Positions 9,918 to 19,361 are shown, numbered from the stretch's first letter. The stretch: 64,000 bases of DNA from Natronobacillus azotifigens (GCF_026805325.1 NZ_JAPRAT010000007.1:61154-125153); one strand, 5' to 3'. Notes: generated by a model from the letters alone, not told the origin. Numbers and translations: made by a program.

Positions 9918-10634
9918 ATGAAGAAGCATTGTCTAGTCATTGGTGCTAGTGGAGCGATCGGTTTAGCAGCTACAAAAGCATTAGCTCAACAGGGCTACAC
10001 GCTATCGCTTCACTATCATAAAAATAAAAGCGCGATCGAACAATTGATAGTAGATTTACCCAACGATTCTGTATTAGAAGTGATTCAAGCAGATTTAAGA
10101 AATCAACCTGGAATTCAATTTCTAATTGATTCTATCGCTTTTTCGCCTTCTGATCTCTTATTTGCTCAAGGGCAAGAGAGTTATGGGGTGTTTCACGAAA
10201 CAAATGAGAAAATAATGGATGAACTTTTTTCTGTACATGTTAAAGCAACGTGGCTCATTACTTCTGCATTATTACCTACAATGCTTAGGGAAAGAAAAGG
10301 AAATATTGTTGTGATTTCGTCTATTTGGGGTGATCGGGGTGCCAGTTATGAGGTCGTATATTCGTCTGTTAAATCGGCTCAAAACGGTTTTGTTAAAGCA
10401 CTCGCACAAGAGGTTGCTGCTAATAACATTCGGGTAAATGCTATTAGCCCTGGTTTTATCGATACTCGAATGAATCAGCATGTAACGGGTGAGGATAAAG
10501 ATAATATCATAGCAGATATTCCTGCGAATCGATTGGGAACACCTGAAGAAGTAGGTGAACTCGTAGTATTCCTTCTCAACGAGAAATCTTCCTATATCAA
10601 TGGAGAAAACATCAAAATCTCCGGTGGATGGTAA
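9918..10634 (+). CDS. ymfI: SDR oxidoreductase YmfI (EF-P 5-aminopentanone reductase)
   Basis: Short-chain dehydrogenase that in B. subtilis reduces the 5-aminopentanone group on EF-P Lys32 to 5-aminopentanol, important for swarming. The 238-residue protein shows the cofactor motif GASGAIG (residues 8-14), the active-site serines in VVISSIWGD, and YSSVK as the YxxxK catalytic pair. PGFIDTRMN follows. ATG 9918 directly abuts the ymfH stop. No other close ribosome site is visible, so it is probably read by translational coupling. Confidence 0.87.
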   Translation: MKKHCLVIGASGAIGLAATKALAQQGYTLSLHYHKNKSAIEQLIVDLPNDSVLEVIQADLRNQPGIQFLIDSIAFSPSDLLFAQGQESYGVFHETNEKIMDELFSVHVKATWLITSALLPTMLRERKGNIVVISSIWGDRGASYEVVYSSVKSAQNGFVKALAQEVAANNIRVNAISPGFIDTRMNQHVTGEDKDNIIADIPANRLGTPEEVGELVVFLLNEKSSYINGENIKISGGW

Positions 10635-10906
10635 TAATTTTTAGAATATGTAAAGCGAATTGTATGGAACAAGCAGTTCTACTTAACGCATGCTTACCTG
10701 AGTTTATCCCAAATGATTACAATCATTCTGTTTTCACTATAAATAATCTGCAAGGCTTTATAGAGATTGATTTATTTTCCGGTAAAAAAACTTACCAAAT
10801 AATCTATTATTTCCTTTTATAATCACCAGAAATCATTTATTATAGAAATAGTACGGTTAATAACCCAAAGTTCAGTCTTCGATTATATCAATGGATGGTG
10901 TTTATA
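10635..10906. other. Intergenic gap between ymfI and the rodZ-like gene
   Basis: Holds no gene I can support. B. subtilis has ymfJ and ymfK here. A 64-codon open frame starts inside the ymfI end but lacks a ribosome site and family resemblance. No clear terminator is visible. Confidence 0.5.
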
Positions 10907-11806
10907 ATGCAAATTGGAGAAAGACTAAAAGAAGCCCGATTGGAAAAAGGACTAACTTTAGAAGAAATACAAAAAAAGACGAAAATTCAAACAAGACATC
11001 TTCAGGCAATCGAAAAAGGTGATTTTTCGTTAATGCCTGGAAGTTTTTATACAAGAGCTTTTATTAAAGAATATGCTTTAGCAGTTGGACTAAATCCGGA
11101 AGAATTATTTAATGAATTTAAAGATGAAGTACCGCCACCGGTAGAGGAAAGTTCCATCCAATATGTTCAAAGAAGTCGAAGAAATAGTTCGACCAAAAAA
11201 AATTCGCCATTTGTATCCTTGTTGCCAACCATTTTTGTGTTTATCTTAATTCTTGGTGTTGCTTTTGTTATTTGGTTAACATTTTTACCAAATGAAGACG
11301 AAGGTCAAGACACTGGGAATGATGTGGGAACGGAACAACCTGCTGGTGACCAGGTCAACTTACCACCAGATTCAGACGAATCCGACGGTGACGATGACGA
11401 TACTGAATCAGATCAGCCGGAAGAGAACGAAGAGGATGAAGAACCTGAAACTGACGAACAAGAGGAAATAGAGGCTTCTTTAACATTGGTTGAATACAAC
11501 GACAATGAATCCAACTATGAATTTATAACAAATGATGAAGAAATCCAATTAGTAATCGAAACTACCGGAAGAAACTGGTTGGAAGTGGAGGGTGAAGCAG
11601 GCAATAGCCTTTATTATGGTACCCTTGAATCAAGTGCCTCCCCTTTAGAAATTGATGTAAGTGAATTTGAACAAGTCTATCTACGCTTTGGTGAACCTGG
11701 GATTATTTCTATTTACATCAATGACATTGAAGTTGAATTAGCTGAAGAAATTAGTCCTAGTGCTGTTCAAAGAGTTTGGATCACGTTGTTGGAAACAGAA
11801 GAATAA
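10907..11806 (+). CDS. ymfM: RodZ-like membrane protein with N-terminal HTH (YmfM)
   Basis: Bitopic cell-shape/division protein of the RodZ family. The 299-residue protein has an N-terminal HTH_25 domain (residues 1-70: ARLEKGLTLEEIQKKTKIQ) and a membrane helix near residues 108-130. A very acidic Asp/Glu linker (about 135-190) and a beta-rich extracellular DUF4115-type domain follow. I choose ATG 10907 because GGATGGTG lies about 7 bp upstream; ATG 10895 overlaps that site. It lies between ymfI and pgsA as in B. subtilis. The acidic linker is unusually long and may reflect a salt-adapted extracellular domain. Confidence 0.85.
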   Translation: MQIGERLKEARLEKGLTLEEIQKKTKIQTRHLQAIEKGDFSLMPGSFYTRAFIKEYALAVGLNPEELFNEFKDEVPPPVEESSIQYVQRSRRNSSTKKNSPFVSLLPTIFVFILILGVAFVIWLTFLPNEDEGQDTGNDVGTEQPAGDQVNLPPDSDESDGDDDDTESDQPEENEEDEEPETDEQEEIEASLTLVEYNDNESNYEFITNDEEIQLVIETTGRNWLEVEGEAGNSLYYGTLESSASPLEIDVSEFEQVYLRFGEPGIISIYINDIEVELAEEISPSAVQRVWITLLETEE

Positions 11807-11811
11807 TGCTA

Positions 11812-11845
11812 AAGCCCTTTTCACGATCGTGAGAAGGGTTTCTGT
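11812..11845 (+). terminator. Terminator after rodZ-like gene
   Basis: A near-perfect palindrome, CCCTTTTCACGA against TCGTGAGAAGGG with one G-T pair, followed by TTTCTGTT. The T run is short. Confidence 0.65.
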
Positions 11846-11957
11846 TGTAGTAACAACCTTTTACACAATAAGTGATAGATATGGAAAACCAAAATTTAAC
11901 CCGTAATACATAGTAAGCCATTTAGGGAAACACGTCTTTGAAAGGATGGATGGAAGA

Positions 11958-12536
11958 ATGAATATACCAAATCGAATAACTTTATCGAGGATTTTTTTAA
12001 TTCCTGTTTTCATTTTATTACTAACTTTACCACTGGATTGGGGGTTCTGGGCAATAGGTACAACAGAGCTTCCGGTTGTGGATTTTGTTGCAGCCATGAT
12101 TTTTATTTTTGCATCAGGAACAGACTGGGTGGATGGTTACTACGCGCGAAAGCATAATTTAGTGACCAATTTAGGGAAATTTCTTGATCCTATGGCAGAT
12201 AAATTATTGGTAGCAGCGGCCTTCATTTTATTGATTGAAATGAATTTAGCTCCTGCATGGATTGTTATTTTAATTATTAGTCGGGAATTTGCAGTTACTG
12301 GACTACGGTTAGTAGCAGCAGGCGAAGGAATTGTACTTGCAGCAGGTAAAATGGGTAAATGGAAGACTACTTTTCAATTAGTATCGATTGCACTTTTATT
12401 GTTGCATGATTTTCCATTTTCTTATATCGGTTTTCCTGCTGGTAAGATTACTTTATACATCGCATTAATTTTAACAGTTGTCTCTGGGATTGATTATTTT
12501 GTAAAAAACTGGCATGTAATGAGGGACTCAAAATGA
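11958..12536 (+). CDS. pgsA: CDP-diacylglycerol-glycerol-3-phosphate 3-phosphatidyltransferase
   Basis: Makes phosphatidylglycerol phosphate in the membrane. The 192-residue protein, matching the usual length, carries the CDP-alcohol phosphotransferase motif: D-W-V-D-G-Y-Y-A-R near residues 56-64, then G-K-F-L-D-P-M-A-D. It has about five membrane helices. ATG 11958 (MNIPNRITLSR) is preferred over ATG 11946 because it matches family N-termini and has GGATGGA 5 bp upstream. It overlaps cinA by 4 bp. Confidence 0.93.
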   Translation: MNIPNRITLSRIFLIPVFILLLTLPLDWGFWAIGTTELPVVDFVAAMIFIFASGTDWVDGYYARKHNLVTNLGKFLDPMADKLLVAAAFILLIEMNLAPAWIVILIISREFAVTGLRLVAAGEGIVLAAGKMGKWKTTFQLVSIALLLLHDFPFSYIGFPAGKITLYIALILTVVSGIDYFVKNWHVMRDSK

Positions 12537-13789
12537 TAAAGAATTTTCAGGCTGAAATAATAGGGGTTGGTACAGAACTATTATTGGGTCAAATATCCAA
12601 CACGAATGCACAATGGATTTCAGACCAATTAGCAAGAGTAGGTATAAGTGTATATCACCATCAGGTTGTTGGTGATAACCTCACTCGGACTAGAGATGCT
12701 TTTGCTTTAGCAGCGAATCGATCTGACATAATCTTTGTCACTGGTGGTCTCGGGCCAACAGATGATGATTTGACGCGAGAAGCGTTACAGTTATTAACCG
12801 GTAAGGAATTAGTAGAAAGTGAAACGGTTCTTGCGACTATTCAAGCTTATTTTTCCAAATCAAATCGTACAATGACAGAAAACAATCGGAAACAAGCGAG
12901 AATATTTCCAGATGCTGTTGTGATTCCCAATCATTCAGGAACAGCACCAGGCATGATTGTACCTTATCAAGAAAGCTATTTTATTTTGATGCCAGGTGTC
13001 CCTAATGAGATGAAAAAAATGATGGAAGATTCTGTGCTTCCTTATTTAGGAGAGAATTTCGCACTAAAAGACGTTATAAAATCAAAAATGATGCGCTTTA
13101 TTGGTATCGGTGAATCACAATTAGAAACCCTTGTTAGAGAATTAATTGATAAGCAGAACAATCCAACTATTGCGCCCTTGGCAACGGATGGAGAAGTTGC
13201 TCTCCGAATCACCGCGAAAGCAAACACAAATCTGTTAGCAGATCAGTTAATTGAACAGACAGAAAATGAGCTTAAAGATATTGTTGGTGATTACTATTAC
13301 GGAGCAGATCAAATGACCATTAACGAGGCCGTTTGTAGCTTATTAAAAACACAAGGCTTGACCCTTTCTGCAGCAGAAAGTTTAACTGGTGGGAAATTCG
13401 CTGATGCGATTGTTTCTATACCGGGTGCTAGTACAGTGTTTGAAGGGAGTATTGTAAGTTATACACCAAATGCTAAGCAGAGCGTTTTAGGTGTTTCTAA
13501 CAAAACGATTGAAGATTTTGGCGTAGTTAGTGAATGGTGTGCATTGGAAATGGCTAAACAAGCAAAATCTAAATTTGATACGGATATTGGGATTAGTTTT
13601 ACTGGAGTAGCAGGGCCTGATTCATTAGAAAATAACCAGGTTGGCACAGTATATATAAGCATGTATCAAACAGAATCCAATCATGTAACCAAGTGTTTTC
13701 ATTTTTCGAAGAACAGAGAAATGATAAGAGAACGTTCCGTAAAAAAAGGTTTAGAGCTTCTTTACAATTGGTTAAAAAAAATACAATAA
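12533..13789 (+). CDS. cinA: CinA, competence/damage-inducible protein (nicotinamide-nucleotide amidase)
   Basis: A 418-residue two-domain protein. Residues 1-170 form the molybdopterin-binding-like domain (VGTELLLGQISNTNAQW; VTGGLGPTDDDLTREA). Residues 255-415 form the PncC-type NMN amidohydrolase domain (AAESLTGGKFADAIVSIPGA; GISFTGVAGP). It starts within the pgsA stop (ATGA) and lies directly before recA, as in many Firmicutes. In B. subtilis cinA is part of the competence regulon and can be co-transcribed with recA; a separate recA promoter is visible here too. Confidence 0.93.
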   Translation: MIKNFQAEIIGVGTELLLGQISNTNAQWISDQLARVGISVYHHQVVGDNLTRTRDAFALAANRSDIIFVTGGLGPTDDDLTREALQLLTGKELVESETVLATIQAYFSKSNRTMTENNRKQARIFPDAVVIPNHSGTAPGMIVPYQESYFILMPGVPNEMKKMMEDSVLPYLGENFALKDVIKSKMMRFIGIGESQLETLVRELIDKQNNPTIAPLATDGEVALRITAKANTNLLADQLIEQTENELKDIVGDYYYGADQMTINEAVCSLLKTQGLTLSAAESLTGGKFADAIVSIPGASTVFEGSIVSYTPNAKQSVLGVSNKTIEDFGVVSEWCALEMAKQAKSKFDTDIGISFTGVAGPDSLENNQVGTVYISMYQTESNHVTKCFHFSKNREMIRERSVKKGLELLYNWLKKIQ

Positions 13790-13886
13790 TTTAAAATTAA
13801 TTTTTAACAATGTTTTTACAAGTGAAAAGTGATTTTCACTAGAGATAAATAGGAATATTCAACTAATATTACCAGTGGAAAAATCG

Positions 13887-13937
13887 GGAACATTCATTCG
13901 CTTTTTGCTTGTTAAAATGTCAAAAACAAGTTATGAT
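13887..13937 (+). promoter_or_regulatory. recA promoter with degenerate SOS (LexA) box
   Basis: GGAACATTCATTCG at 13887-13900 matches the Firmicute LexA box CGAACnnnnGTTCG at all but two of the defined positions. Immediately downstream is TTGTTA (13909-13914), 17 bp, TATGAT (13932-13937), about 30 bp before the recA start. The box placement just above -35 fits LexA control; the imperfect dyad suggests moderate affinity. Confidence 0.55.
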
Positions 13938-13969
13938 AGTATTAGTTGAATTAATGAGGAGGAAATCAA

Positions 13970-14995
13970 GTGAGTGATCGCAAACAAGCCTTAGATATGG
14001 CATTAAAATCAATAGAAAAGCAGTTTGGTAAAGGTTCAATCATGAAGTTAGGGGAACGAGCAGAGCAAAAAGTGGCTACTGTTTCTAGTGGTTCATTAGC
14101 ATTGGATGTTGCGTTAGGAGTCGGAGGGTATCCAAGAGGACGTGTTATTGAAATTTACGGTCCTGAATCTTCAGGTAAAACAACTGTTTCTCTTCATGCA
14201 ATTGCTGAATCGCAAAAACAAGGAGGGCAAGCAGCATTTATCGATGCAGAGCATGCACTTGATCCTGTTTATGCTAGAAACTTAGGAGTTAATGTAGATG
14301 AACTTTTGCTTTCCCAACCAGATACCGGTGAGCAAGCGTTAGAAATTGCCGAAGCATTAGTTCGTAGTGGTGCAGTAGATATTGTTGTTATTGACTCAGT
14401 CGCTGCTCTGGTACCAAAAGCAGAAATTGAAGGAGAAATGGGAGATTCTCATGTCGGTCTCCAAGCTCGCTTAATGTCACAAGCACTAAGAAAGCTTTCC
14501 GGAGCGATAAACAAATCAAAAACAACTGCTATTTTCATTAATCAAATTCGTGAAAAAGTTGGGGTAATGTTTGGAAGTCCAGAAACAACTCCTGGGGGTC
14601 GAGCGCTTAAATTCTATTCTTCTGTTCGTTTGGATGTACGTAGAGCAGAAACTATTAAACAAGGAAATGATATGGTAGGGAATAGAACAAGAATCAAAGT
14701 GGTAAAGAATAAAGTAGCTCCTCCATTTAAACAAGCAGAAGTTGATATTATGTACGGAGAAGGGATATCTAGAGAAGGGGAACTATTAGATATTGCTTCT
14801 GATTTAGATATTGTGTTAAAAAGTGGTGCTTGGTATTCTTATAATGAGGAACGTCTTGGTCAAGGACGAGAAAATTCTAAACAATTTTTAAAGGAAAACC
14901 CTGCAATTGCTGAAAATATTTATCAAGCAGTTCGGAAGCATTATAATATGGATATCGAAGAACCGGTAATGGAAGAGTTAATTGAAGATAAATAA
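13970..14995 (+). CDS. recA: Recombinase RecA
   Basis: ATP-dependent strand-exchange protein and co-protease for LexA, whose gene is also in this window. The 341-residue protein has Walker A GPESSGKT near residue 64, [18 protein letters not shown] with Walker B near residue 140, and loop L2 with [20 protein letters not shown]. The start is GTG 13970 behind GAGGAGG. The C-terminal tail is acidic (MEELIEDK). A strong terminator follows. Confidence 0.98.
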   Translation: MSDRKQALDMALKSIEKQFGKGSIMKLGERAEQKVATVSSGSLALDVALGVGGYPRGRVIEIYGPESSGKTTVSLHAIAESQKQGGQAAFIDAEHALDPVYARNLGVNVDELLLSQPDTGEQALEIAEALVRSGAVDIVVIDSVAALVPKAEIEGEMGDSHVGLQARLMSQALRKLSGAINKSKTTAIFINQIREKVGVMFGSPETTPGGRALKFYSSVRLDVRRAETIKQGNDMVGNRTRIKVVKNKVAPPFKQAEVDIMYGEGISREGELLDIASDLDIVLKSGAWYSYNEERLGQGRENSKQFLKENPAIAENIYQAVRKHYNMDIEEPVMEELIEDK

Positions 14996-15046
14996 TCTAG
15001 TTACCTAGATTAAATGAATACCCATGTCGTATTTGATATATTTTGT

Positions 15047-15093
15047 AAGCTATTTAAGAACAATGTTTATTTTTGTTCTTAAATAGCTTTTTA
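15047..15093 (+). terminator. Terminator after recA
   Basis: A 17-bp perfect stem (15047-15063 with 15073-15089) and trailing T residues. Confidence 0.92.
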
Positions 15094-15127
15094 TTTAGAA
15101 AAGTAACGAATAGTCGTTCATGTTTTC

Positions 15128-15156
15128 TTGACATTAGATAAACACAAGATTAAAAT
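15128..15156 (+). promoter_or_regulatory. Sigma-A promoter for rny
   Basis: TTGACA (15128-15133), 17-bp spacer, TAAAAT (15151-15156). It predicts a 5' leader of about 120 nt before the rny start. Confidence 0.7.
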
Positions 15157-15228
15157 TGATATAGTATAATTTTTTGATTATTAAATTATACAATATGATT
15201 ATTGATACATTCATAAGGTAGATTGTAC

Positions 15229-15279
15229 ATGCCGACTAAAAAAGAGTTTTTGAAACAAATTTATAGCAAGAGGAGGTGA
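15229..15279 (+). CDS. Possible 16-codon leader peptide upstream of rny
   Basis: ATG 15229 opens a short frame ([16 protein letters not shown]) whose last codons and stop are formed by the rny ribosome site AGGAGGTGA. A weak site AAGGTAG lies about 8 bp upstream. The peptide is basic. Its stop is 4 bp before the rny ATG, so ribosomes could reinitiate or occlude rny. This is below the length where coding can be judged from sequence alone. Confidence 0.3.
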   Translation: MPTKKEFLKQIYSKRR

Positions 15280-15283
15280 AACC

Positions 15284-16855
15284 ATGAACGTAATGGATTA
15301 TTTACTCATCATCATCTCCAGTTTGCTTACCCTTATCGTCGGTATTGTTGTTGGCTATTGGATTCGTAAATCTATTGCAGAAAAGAAAATTTCTAGTGCA
15401 GAAGAACTGGCAAAGCAAATCGTAGAAGAAGGTCGTCGTAATGCCGAAGTAGCTAAGAAAGAAGCCCTACTAGAAGCAAAAGATGAAAATCACAAAATTC
15501 GTCAGCAAGTAGACCAAGACCTTCGAGAGCGACGATTAGAAATTCAGAAACAAGAAAATCGTCTGATGCAAAAAGAAGAGAATCTTGATCGGAAAGATGA
15601 AACGTTAGATAAGCGTGAGCTTGTTATGGAAAAGAAAGAAAGCTCATTATCTGAAAAACAACAACAAATTGAAGAAATGGAAAGCAAAGTGGAAGCTATG
15701 TTGAGTGATCAGCAAGCTGAGCTAGAGCGCATTTCTGGTTATACAACTGACCAAGCAAAACAGGTTATTCTGGAACGTGTGGAGAAAGAAGTTAATCATG
15801 AAGCAGCACTCATAATTAAGGAATCAGAAAATCGTTCGAAAGAAGAAGCAGATAAGAAAGCGAAGGAAATTTTATCTTTAGCTATGCAACGTTGTGCAGC
15901 AGATCATGTTGCCGAAACAACCGTATCTGTTGTCAACTTACCGAATGATGAGATGAAAGGACGAATTATTGGTCGAGAAGGTCGTAATATTCGTACTTTA
16001 GAAACATTAACTGGTATTGATTTAATTATTGATGATACTCCAGAAGCAGTAATTTTATCTGGTTTTGATCCAATTCGAAGAGAAACAGCTCGAATCGCAC
16101 TGGAAAAATTAGTGCAAGATGGCCGTATTCACCCTGCTCGGATTGAGGAAATGGTTGATAAGTCTAGACGCGAAGTGGATGAATATATTCGAGAAGTTGG
16201 AGAACAAACAACCTTTGAAGTTGGTGTACACGGTCTCCATCCAGATCTAATTAAAATCTTAGGTCGTCTGAAATATCGTACTAGTTATGGTCAGAATGTA
16301 TTGAAGCACTCAATGGAAGTGGCGCATTTATCTGGATTACTTGCCGCAGAACTTGGACAAGATGTAACTATTGCTAAGCGCGCAGGTTTACTTCATGATA
16401 TTGGTAAGGCAATTGATCATGAGGTAGAGGGTAGTCACGTGGAAATAGGGAAAGAATTAGCAATTAAGTATAAAGAAAAAGAAATCGTTGTGAATTCGAT
16501 TGCTGCTCACCACGGAGATGAAGAGCCAACATCAATTATTGCTGTGCTTGTTGCTGCTGCCGATGCATTATCAGCAGCTCGACCAGGAGCTCGCAGTGAA
16601 ACGCTAGAGAATTATATTAAACGACTAGAAAAACTAGAAGAGATTTCTGAATCTTATGCTGGTGTAGAGAAGTCGTTCGCTATTCAAGCTGGACGTGAAG
16701 TTCGGATCATGGTGAAACCGGATGAAATTGATGATCTTGAATCGGTACGAATTGCAAGAGACATTCGAAAACGCATTGAAGAAGAATTAAATTTCCCGGG
16801 ACACATAAAAGTAACTGTAATTCGAGAAACAAGAGCAGTTGAATATGCAAAATAA
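15284..16855 (+). CDS. rny: Ribonuclease Y
   Basis: Membrane-anchored endoribonuclease that initiates decay of many mRNAs and processes polycistronic and riboswitch RNAs. The 523-residue protein has an N-terminal membrane helix (about 5-27) and a long charged coiled coil (about 35-190). The KH domain contains [15 protein letters not shown] near residue 225. The HD domain has [10 protein letters not shown] and [10 protein letters not shown] near residues 345-375. ATG 15284 follows AGGAGGTGAAACC. If rnjB is truly absent at its usual place, RNase Y may carry more of the load. Confidence 0.97.
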   Translation: MNVMDYLLIIISSLLTLIVGIVVGYWIRKSIAEKKISSAEELAKQIVEEGRRNAEVAKKEALLEAKDENHKIRQQVDQDLRERRLEIQKQENRLMQKEENLDRKDETLDKRELVMEKKESSLSEKQQQIEEMESKVEAMLSDQQAELERISGYTTDQAKQVILERVEKEVNHEAALIIKESENRSKEEADKKAKEILSLAMQRCAADHVAETTVSVVNLPNDEMKGRIIGREGRNIRTLETLTGIDLIIDDTPEAVILSGFDPIRRETARIALEKLVQDGRIHPARIEEMVDKSRREVDEYIREVGEQTTFEVGVHGLHPDLIKILGRLKYRTSYGQNVLKHSMEVAHLSGLLAAELGQDVTIAKRAGLLHDIGKAIDHEVEGSHVEIGKELAIKYKEKEIVVNSIAAHHGDEEPTSIIAVLVAAADALSAARPGARSETLENYIKRLEKLEEISESYAGVEKSFAIQAGREVRIMVKPDEIDDLESVRIARDIRKRIEEELNFPGHIKVTVIRETRAVEYAK

Positions 16856-16889
16856 AAAAGAAGTGACCGATAGGTTGCTTCTTTTTGAC
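16855..16889 (+). terminator. Terminator after rny
   Basis: AAAAAGAAGTGACC pairs with GGTTGCTTCTTTTT through two G-T pairs, with a GATA loop and terminal T run. Confidence 0.85.
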
Positions 16890-16952
16890 ATTCTTTATAT
16901 CTTATGTGAAACTTGTTCTACATATACTTTAACAGAGGAAGGTAACAGATAG

Positions 16953-17750
16953 ATGCGATTACTTTTTATTGGAGATGTTGTAGGATCGATGGGTCGTGAT
17001 CAATTACAACAATACATGCCAAAACTTAAACAGAAATATCAACCACAATTAACCATTGTAAATGGAGAAAATGCAGCTTCTGGTAAAGGAATTACCGAAA
17101 AAATTTACAAACAATTTCTTGAATGGGGTGCAGATGTTGTTACGATGGGAAATCACACCTTTGATAAGAAAGAGATTTTTTCATTTATTGATGATGCGAA
17201 AAAAATGGTTCGCCCAGCAAACTTTCCAGAAGGTACACCGGGGAAAGGAATTCTTTATGTTAATGTAAATGGAATCGAAGTAGCCATCGTCAATTTACAA
17301 GGTCGTACTTTTTTACCCCCATTGGACGATCCTTTTCGATATGCTGATCATTTAGTAGAAGAAGCAAAAAAACGAACAAATGTAATTTTTATTGATTTTC
17401 ATGCAGAAGCTACAAGTGAAAAACTTGCATTAGCGTGGTATCTTGATGGTCAGATCAGTGCACTAGTCGGTACGCACACCCATGTTCAAACGGCTGATCA
17501 AAGGATCTTAGATCAAGGGACTGCTTACATCACAGATGTTGGAATGACAGGACCGTATGACGGGATTATTGGTACAGAGCGAGATGCCGTGATTCGTCGT
17601 TTTCTTACTAGTTTACCTGCTCGTTTTGAACCACCAAAAGAAGGGAGGACACAGTTAAGTGGTGTGATTATTGATATTGATGAGAAGACCGGGAAATCAA
17701 AGCGTATTGATCGGATTTTAATTAATGATGACCATCCTTTCTTTTCCTAG
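16953..17750 (+). CDS. ymdB: YmdB phosphodiesterase
   Basis: Metallophosphatase with 2',3'-cyclic nucleotide phosphodiesterase activity; in B. subtilis it controls biofilm and motility bistability. The 265-residue protein shows metal motifs GDVVGSMGRD (residues 7-16), NGENAASGKG, VVTMGNHTFD, DFHAEATSEK and VGTHTHVQTAD. It follows rny as in B. subtilis (ymdA-ymdB), but is separated by a terminator and 97 bp, so at least partly independent transcription is likely. Confidence 0.95.
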   Translation: MRLLFIGDVVGSMGRDQLQQYMPKLKQKYQPQLTIVNGENAASGKGITEKIYKQFLEWGADVVTMGNHTFDKKEIFSFIDDAKKMVRPANFPEGTPGKGILYVNVNGIEVAIVNLQGRTFLPPLDDPFRYADHLVEEAKKRTNVIFIDFHAEATSEKLALAWYLDGQISALVGTHTHVQTADQRILDQGTAYITDVGMTGPYDGIIGTERDAVIRRFLTSLPARFEPPKEGRTQLSGVIIDIDEKTGKSKRIDRILINDDHPFFS

Positions 17751-17789
17751 CCTAGAATACTACCTCCTCGTAGCAGAGGAAACGATAAA

Positions 17790-17975
17790 AATGTTCAGTG
17801 ATGAGATAGCCACGTCAAGCTCCGATCACTTAAAACCATGTAATTTCATGAAGCAACCTTCGATAAGTCATCTTTTTTAGTTAGCGAGTTTGCTGTAATT
17901 TCTTTATTTTCATTGATTCGCTCCAGTTGCTACGCTTTTAATCGCTCGCCTCACTTTTGTTCTTCGTTCGCGCTC
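17790..17975. repeat. Candidate dispersed repeat or degenerate element upstream of spoVS
   Basis: Non-coding stretch with sections such as GATGAGATAGCCACGTCAAG, CGATAAGTCATCTTTTTTAG and ATCGCTCGCCTCACTTTTGT. They have the feel of interspersed Bacillaceae repeats and differ in composition from the neighbours. No second copy is visible in this window, so repeat status rests on recollection and is weak. Confidence 0.35.
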
Positions 17976-17981
17976 TAATTA

Positions 17982-18010
17982 AGTGGAATATCTATTAAAT
18001 TAGAGAATAT
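17982..18010 (+). promoter_or_regulatory. Sigma-H-like promoter for spoVS
   Basis: AGTGGAATA (17982-17990), 11-bp spacer, AGAGAATAT (18002-18010). This matches the sigma-H pattern RnAGGAwww-N11/12-RnnGAATww with one mismatch. B. subtilis spoVS is known to be sigma-H dependent, which supports the assignment. Confidence 0.7.
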
Positions 18011-18053
18011 AGTAAAAGTGGAACGACTTATGATAACCAAGGAGGTAGCAGAA

Positions 18054-18314
18054 ATGGACGTATTAAAAGTTTCAGCCAAATCAAATCCGAATTCAGTAGC
18101 AGGTGCATTAGCAAATGTTTTGCGTGAGCGGGGGTCTGCAGAAATTCAAGCGATTGGTGCAGGAGCATTAAATCAATCGGTTAAAGCAGTGGCAATTGCG
18201 CGTGGGTTTGTAGCGCCTAGCGGGGTTGATCTCATTTGTATTCCAGCTTTTACAGACATTCTTATTGACGAAGAAGAGCGTACGGCAATTAAATTAATTA
18301 TTGAACCAAGATAA
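18054..18314 (+). CDS. spoVS: Stage V sporulation protein S
   Basis: An 86-residue Alba-like protein needed for normal spore coat assembly and timing in B. subtilis; the length matches exactly. MDVLKVSAKSNPNSVAGALA is the hallmark N-terminus. ATG 18054 is chosen because AAGGAGGT lies 7-8 bp upstream; an upstream in-frame ATG at 18018 has no good site. A sigma-H-like promoter precedes it and a terminator follows. Confidence 0.97.
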   Translation: MDVLKVSAKSNPNSVAGALANVLRERGSAEIQAIGAGALNQSVKAVAIARGFVAPSGVDLICIPAFTDILIDEEERTAIKLIIEPR

Positions 18315-18324
18315 GTGCTTTCCC

Positions 18325-18356
18325 CCTGTTTGTTTGTATGCAAACAGGTTTTTTTC
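18325..18356 (+). terminator. Terminator after spoVS
   Basis: CCTGTTTG pairs with CAAACAGG (18341-18348), followed by seven T. Confidence 0.92.
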
Positions 18357-18387
18357 TATTATACTTATTTTTAGGGAGGTGACATCG

Positions 18388-19314
18388 ATGGTTATTGATG
18401 CTCATTGTGATGTATTACTTAAACTTTGGCAAGATCATGCAGATTTTGAATCTAGTGAACAATTGCAAGTAGATCTGAAAAAATGGAGAAAAAGTCCAGT
18501 TAAAGTCCAATGCTTTGCCATTTTTGTTCCGGAAGAAGTTCCGAAAGAAGAGCAATTTGATGTTGCGCTAGAGATGGCTAGACTTTTTCATGAGAAAATC
18601 GTTGAGCCTTATCCTGACGTTCAATTTATATCGAATCAACAAGACTTGCATCGGTTAGGTGATGACCAGTTGGGTGCTGTATTAACGTTAGAGGGTTGTC
18701 ATGTTATCGGAAATGATATAGATAAACTAAAACAATTAATTTCATTAGGTGTACGAGCGGTTGGGCTTACATGGAATCAAGCAAATGCTGTATGTGACGG
18801 CATCGGGGAAAAACGTGGAGCTGGGCTCACTCGTTTTGGGGAAGAAGTCATTGACTTACTAAATAAAGAAAGTATTTGGACAGATCTTTCCCATATATCA
18901 TACCAAGGTTTTTTTGATGCGATCGAACGAGCGAGATACATAATGGCTTCCCATGGGAATGCAATGGAAGTCTATCCTCATCGTCGTAATTTGTCCGATG
19001 AACAAATACAAGCATTAGTAAATAGAGATGCATGGTTCGGAATAACATTCGTCCCATATTTTACAAGTGGGAAAAAAATAGTGGAGATTAATGATTTACT
19101 GAAGCATATTCAATATTTTATCGATAAAGGTGGAGAGAACTGTTTAGGGTTTGGTTCTGACTTTGATGGCATCTCTGATACCATTGATCGGCTTGAGGAT
19201 ATTGCTGATTACCCAAATTTAATCGAAGAAGTAAACCGATACTTTACAAATGAACAGATTGAAAAAATCTCCTATCGTAATTTTATCGAGAAGTTTCCTA
19301 GGTTAGAAAACTAA
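18388..19314 (+). CDS. Membrane dipeptidase family protein (peptidase M19)
   Basis: Zinc-dependent dipeptidase of the renal dipeptidase family. The 308-residue protein shows the metal ligands in DAHCD (residues 3-7), the bridging glutamate region LEGCH near residue 101, LTWNQANAVCDG, HGNA near residue 191, and FGSDFDGI near residue 262. No signal peptide is seen, so it is probably cytosolic. ATG 18388 follows AGGGAGGT; an open frame extends 87 bp further upstream through the spoVS terminator, which I reject. B. subtilis has tdh-kbl at this place. Confidence 0.9.
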   Translation: MVIDAHCDVLLKLWQDHADFESSEQLQVDLKKWRKSPVKVQCFAIFVPEEVPKEEQFDVALEMARLFHEKIVEPYPDVQFISNQQDLHRLGDDQLGAVLTLEGCHVIGNDIDKLKQLISLGVRAVGLTWNQANAVCDGIGEKRGAGLTRFGEEVIDLLNKESIWTDLSHISYQGFFDAIERARYIMASHGNAMEVYPHRRNLSDEQIQALVNRDAWFGITFVPYFTSGKKIVEINDLLKHIQYFIDKGGENCLGFGSDFDGISDTIDRLEDIADYPNLIEEVNRYFTNEQIEKISYRNFIEKFPRLEN

Positions 19315-19361
19315 AAACAAGTCTTTTTCTTACAAAATAGTTGAACTCGTGTTAAAATTGA

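Noticed and set aside
10628..10822. A 64-codon frame after ymfI
   Set aside because: It starts inside ymfI without a ribosome site, and its composition looks random.
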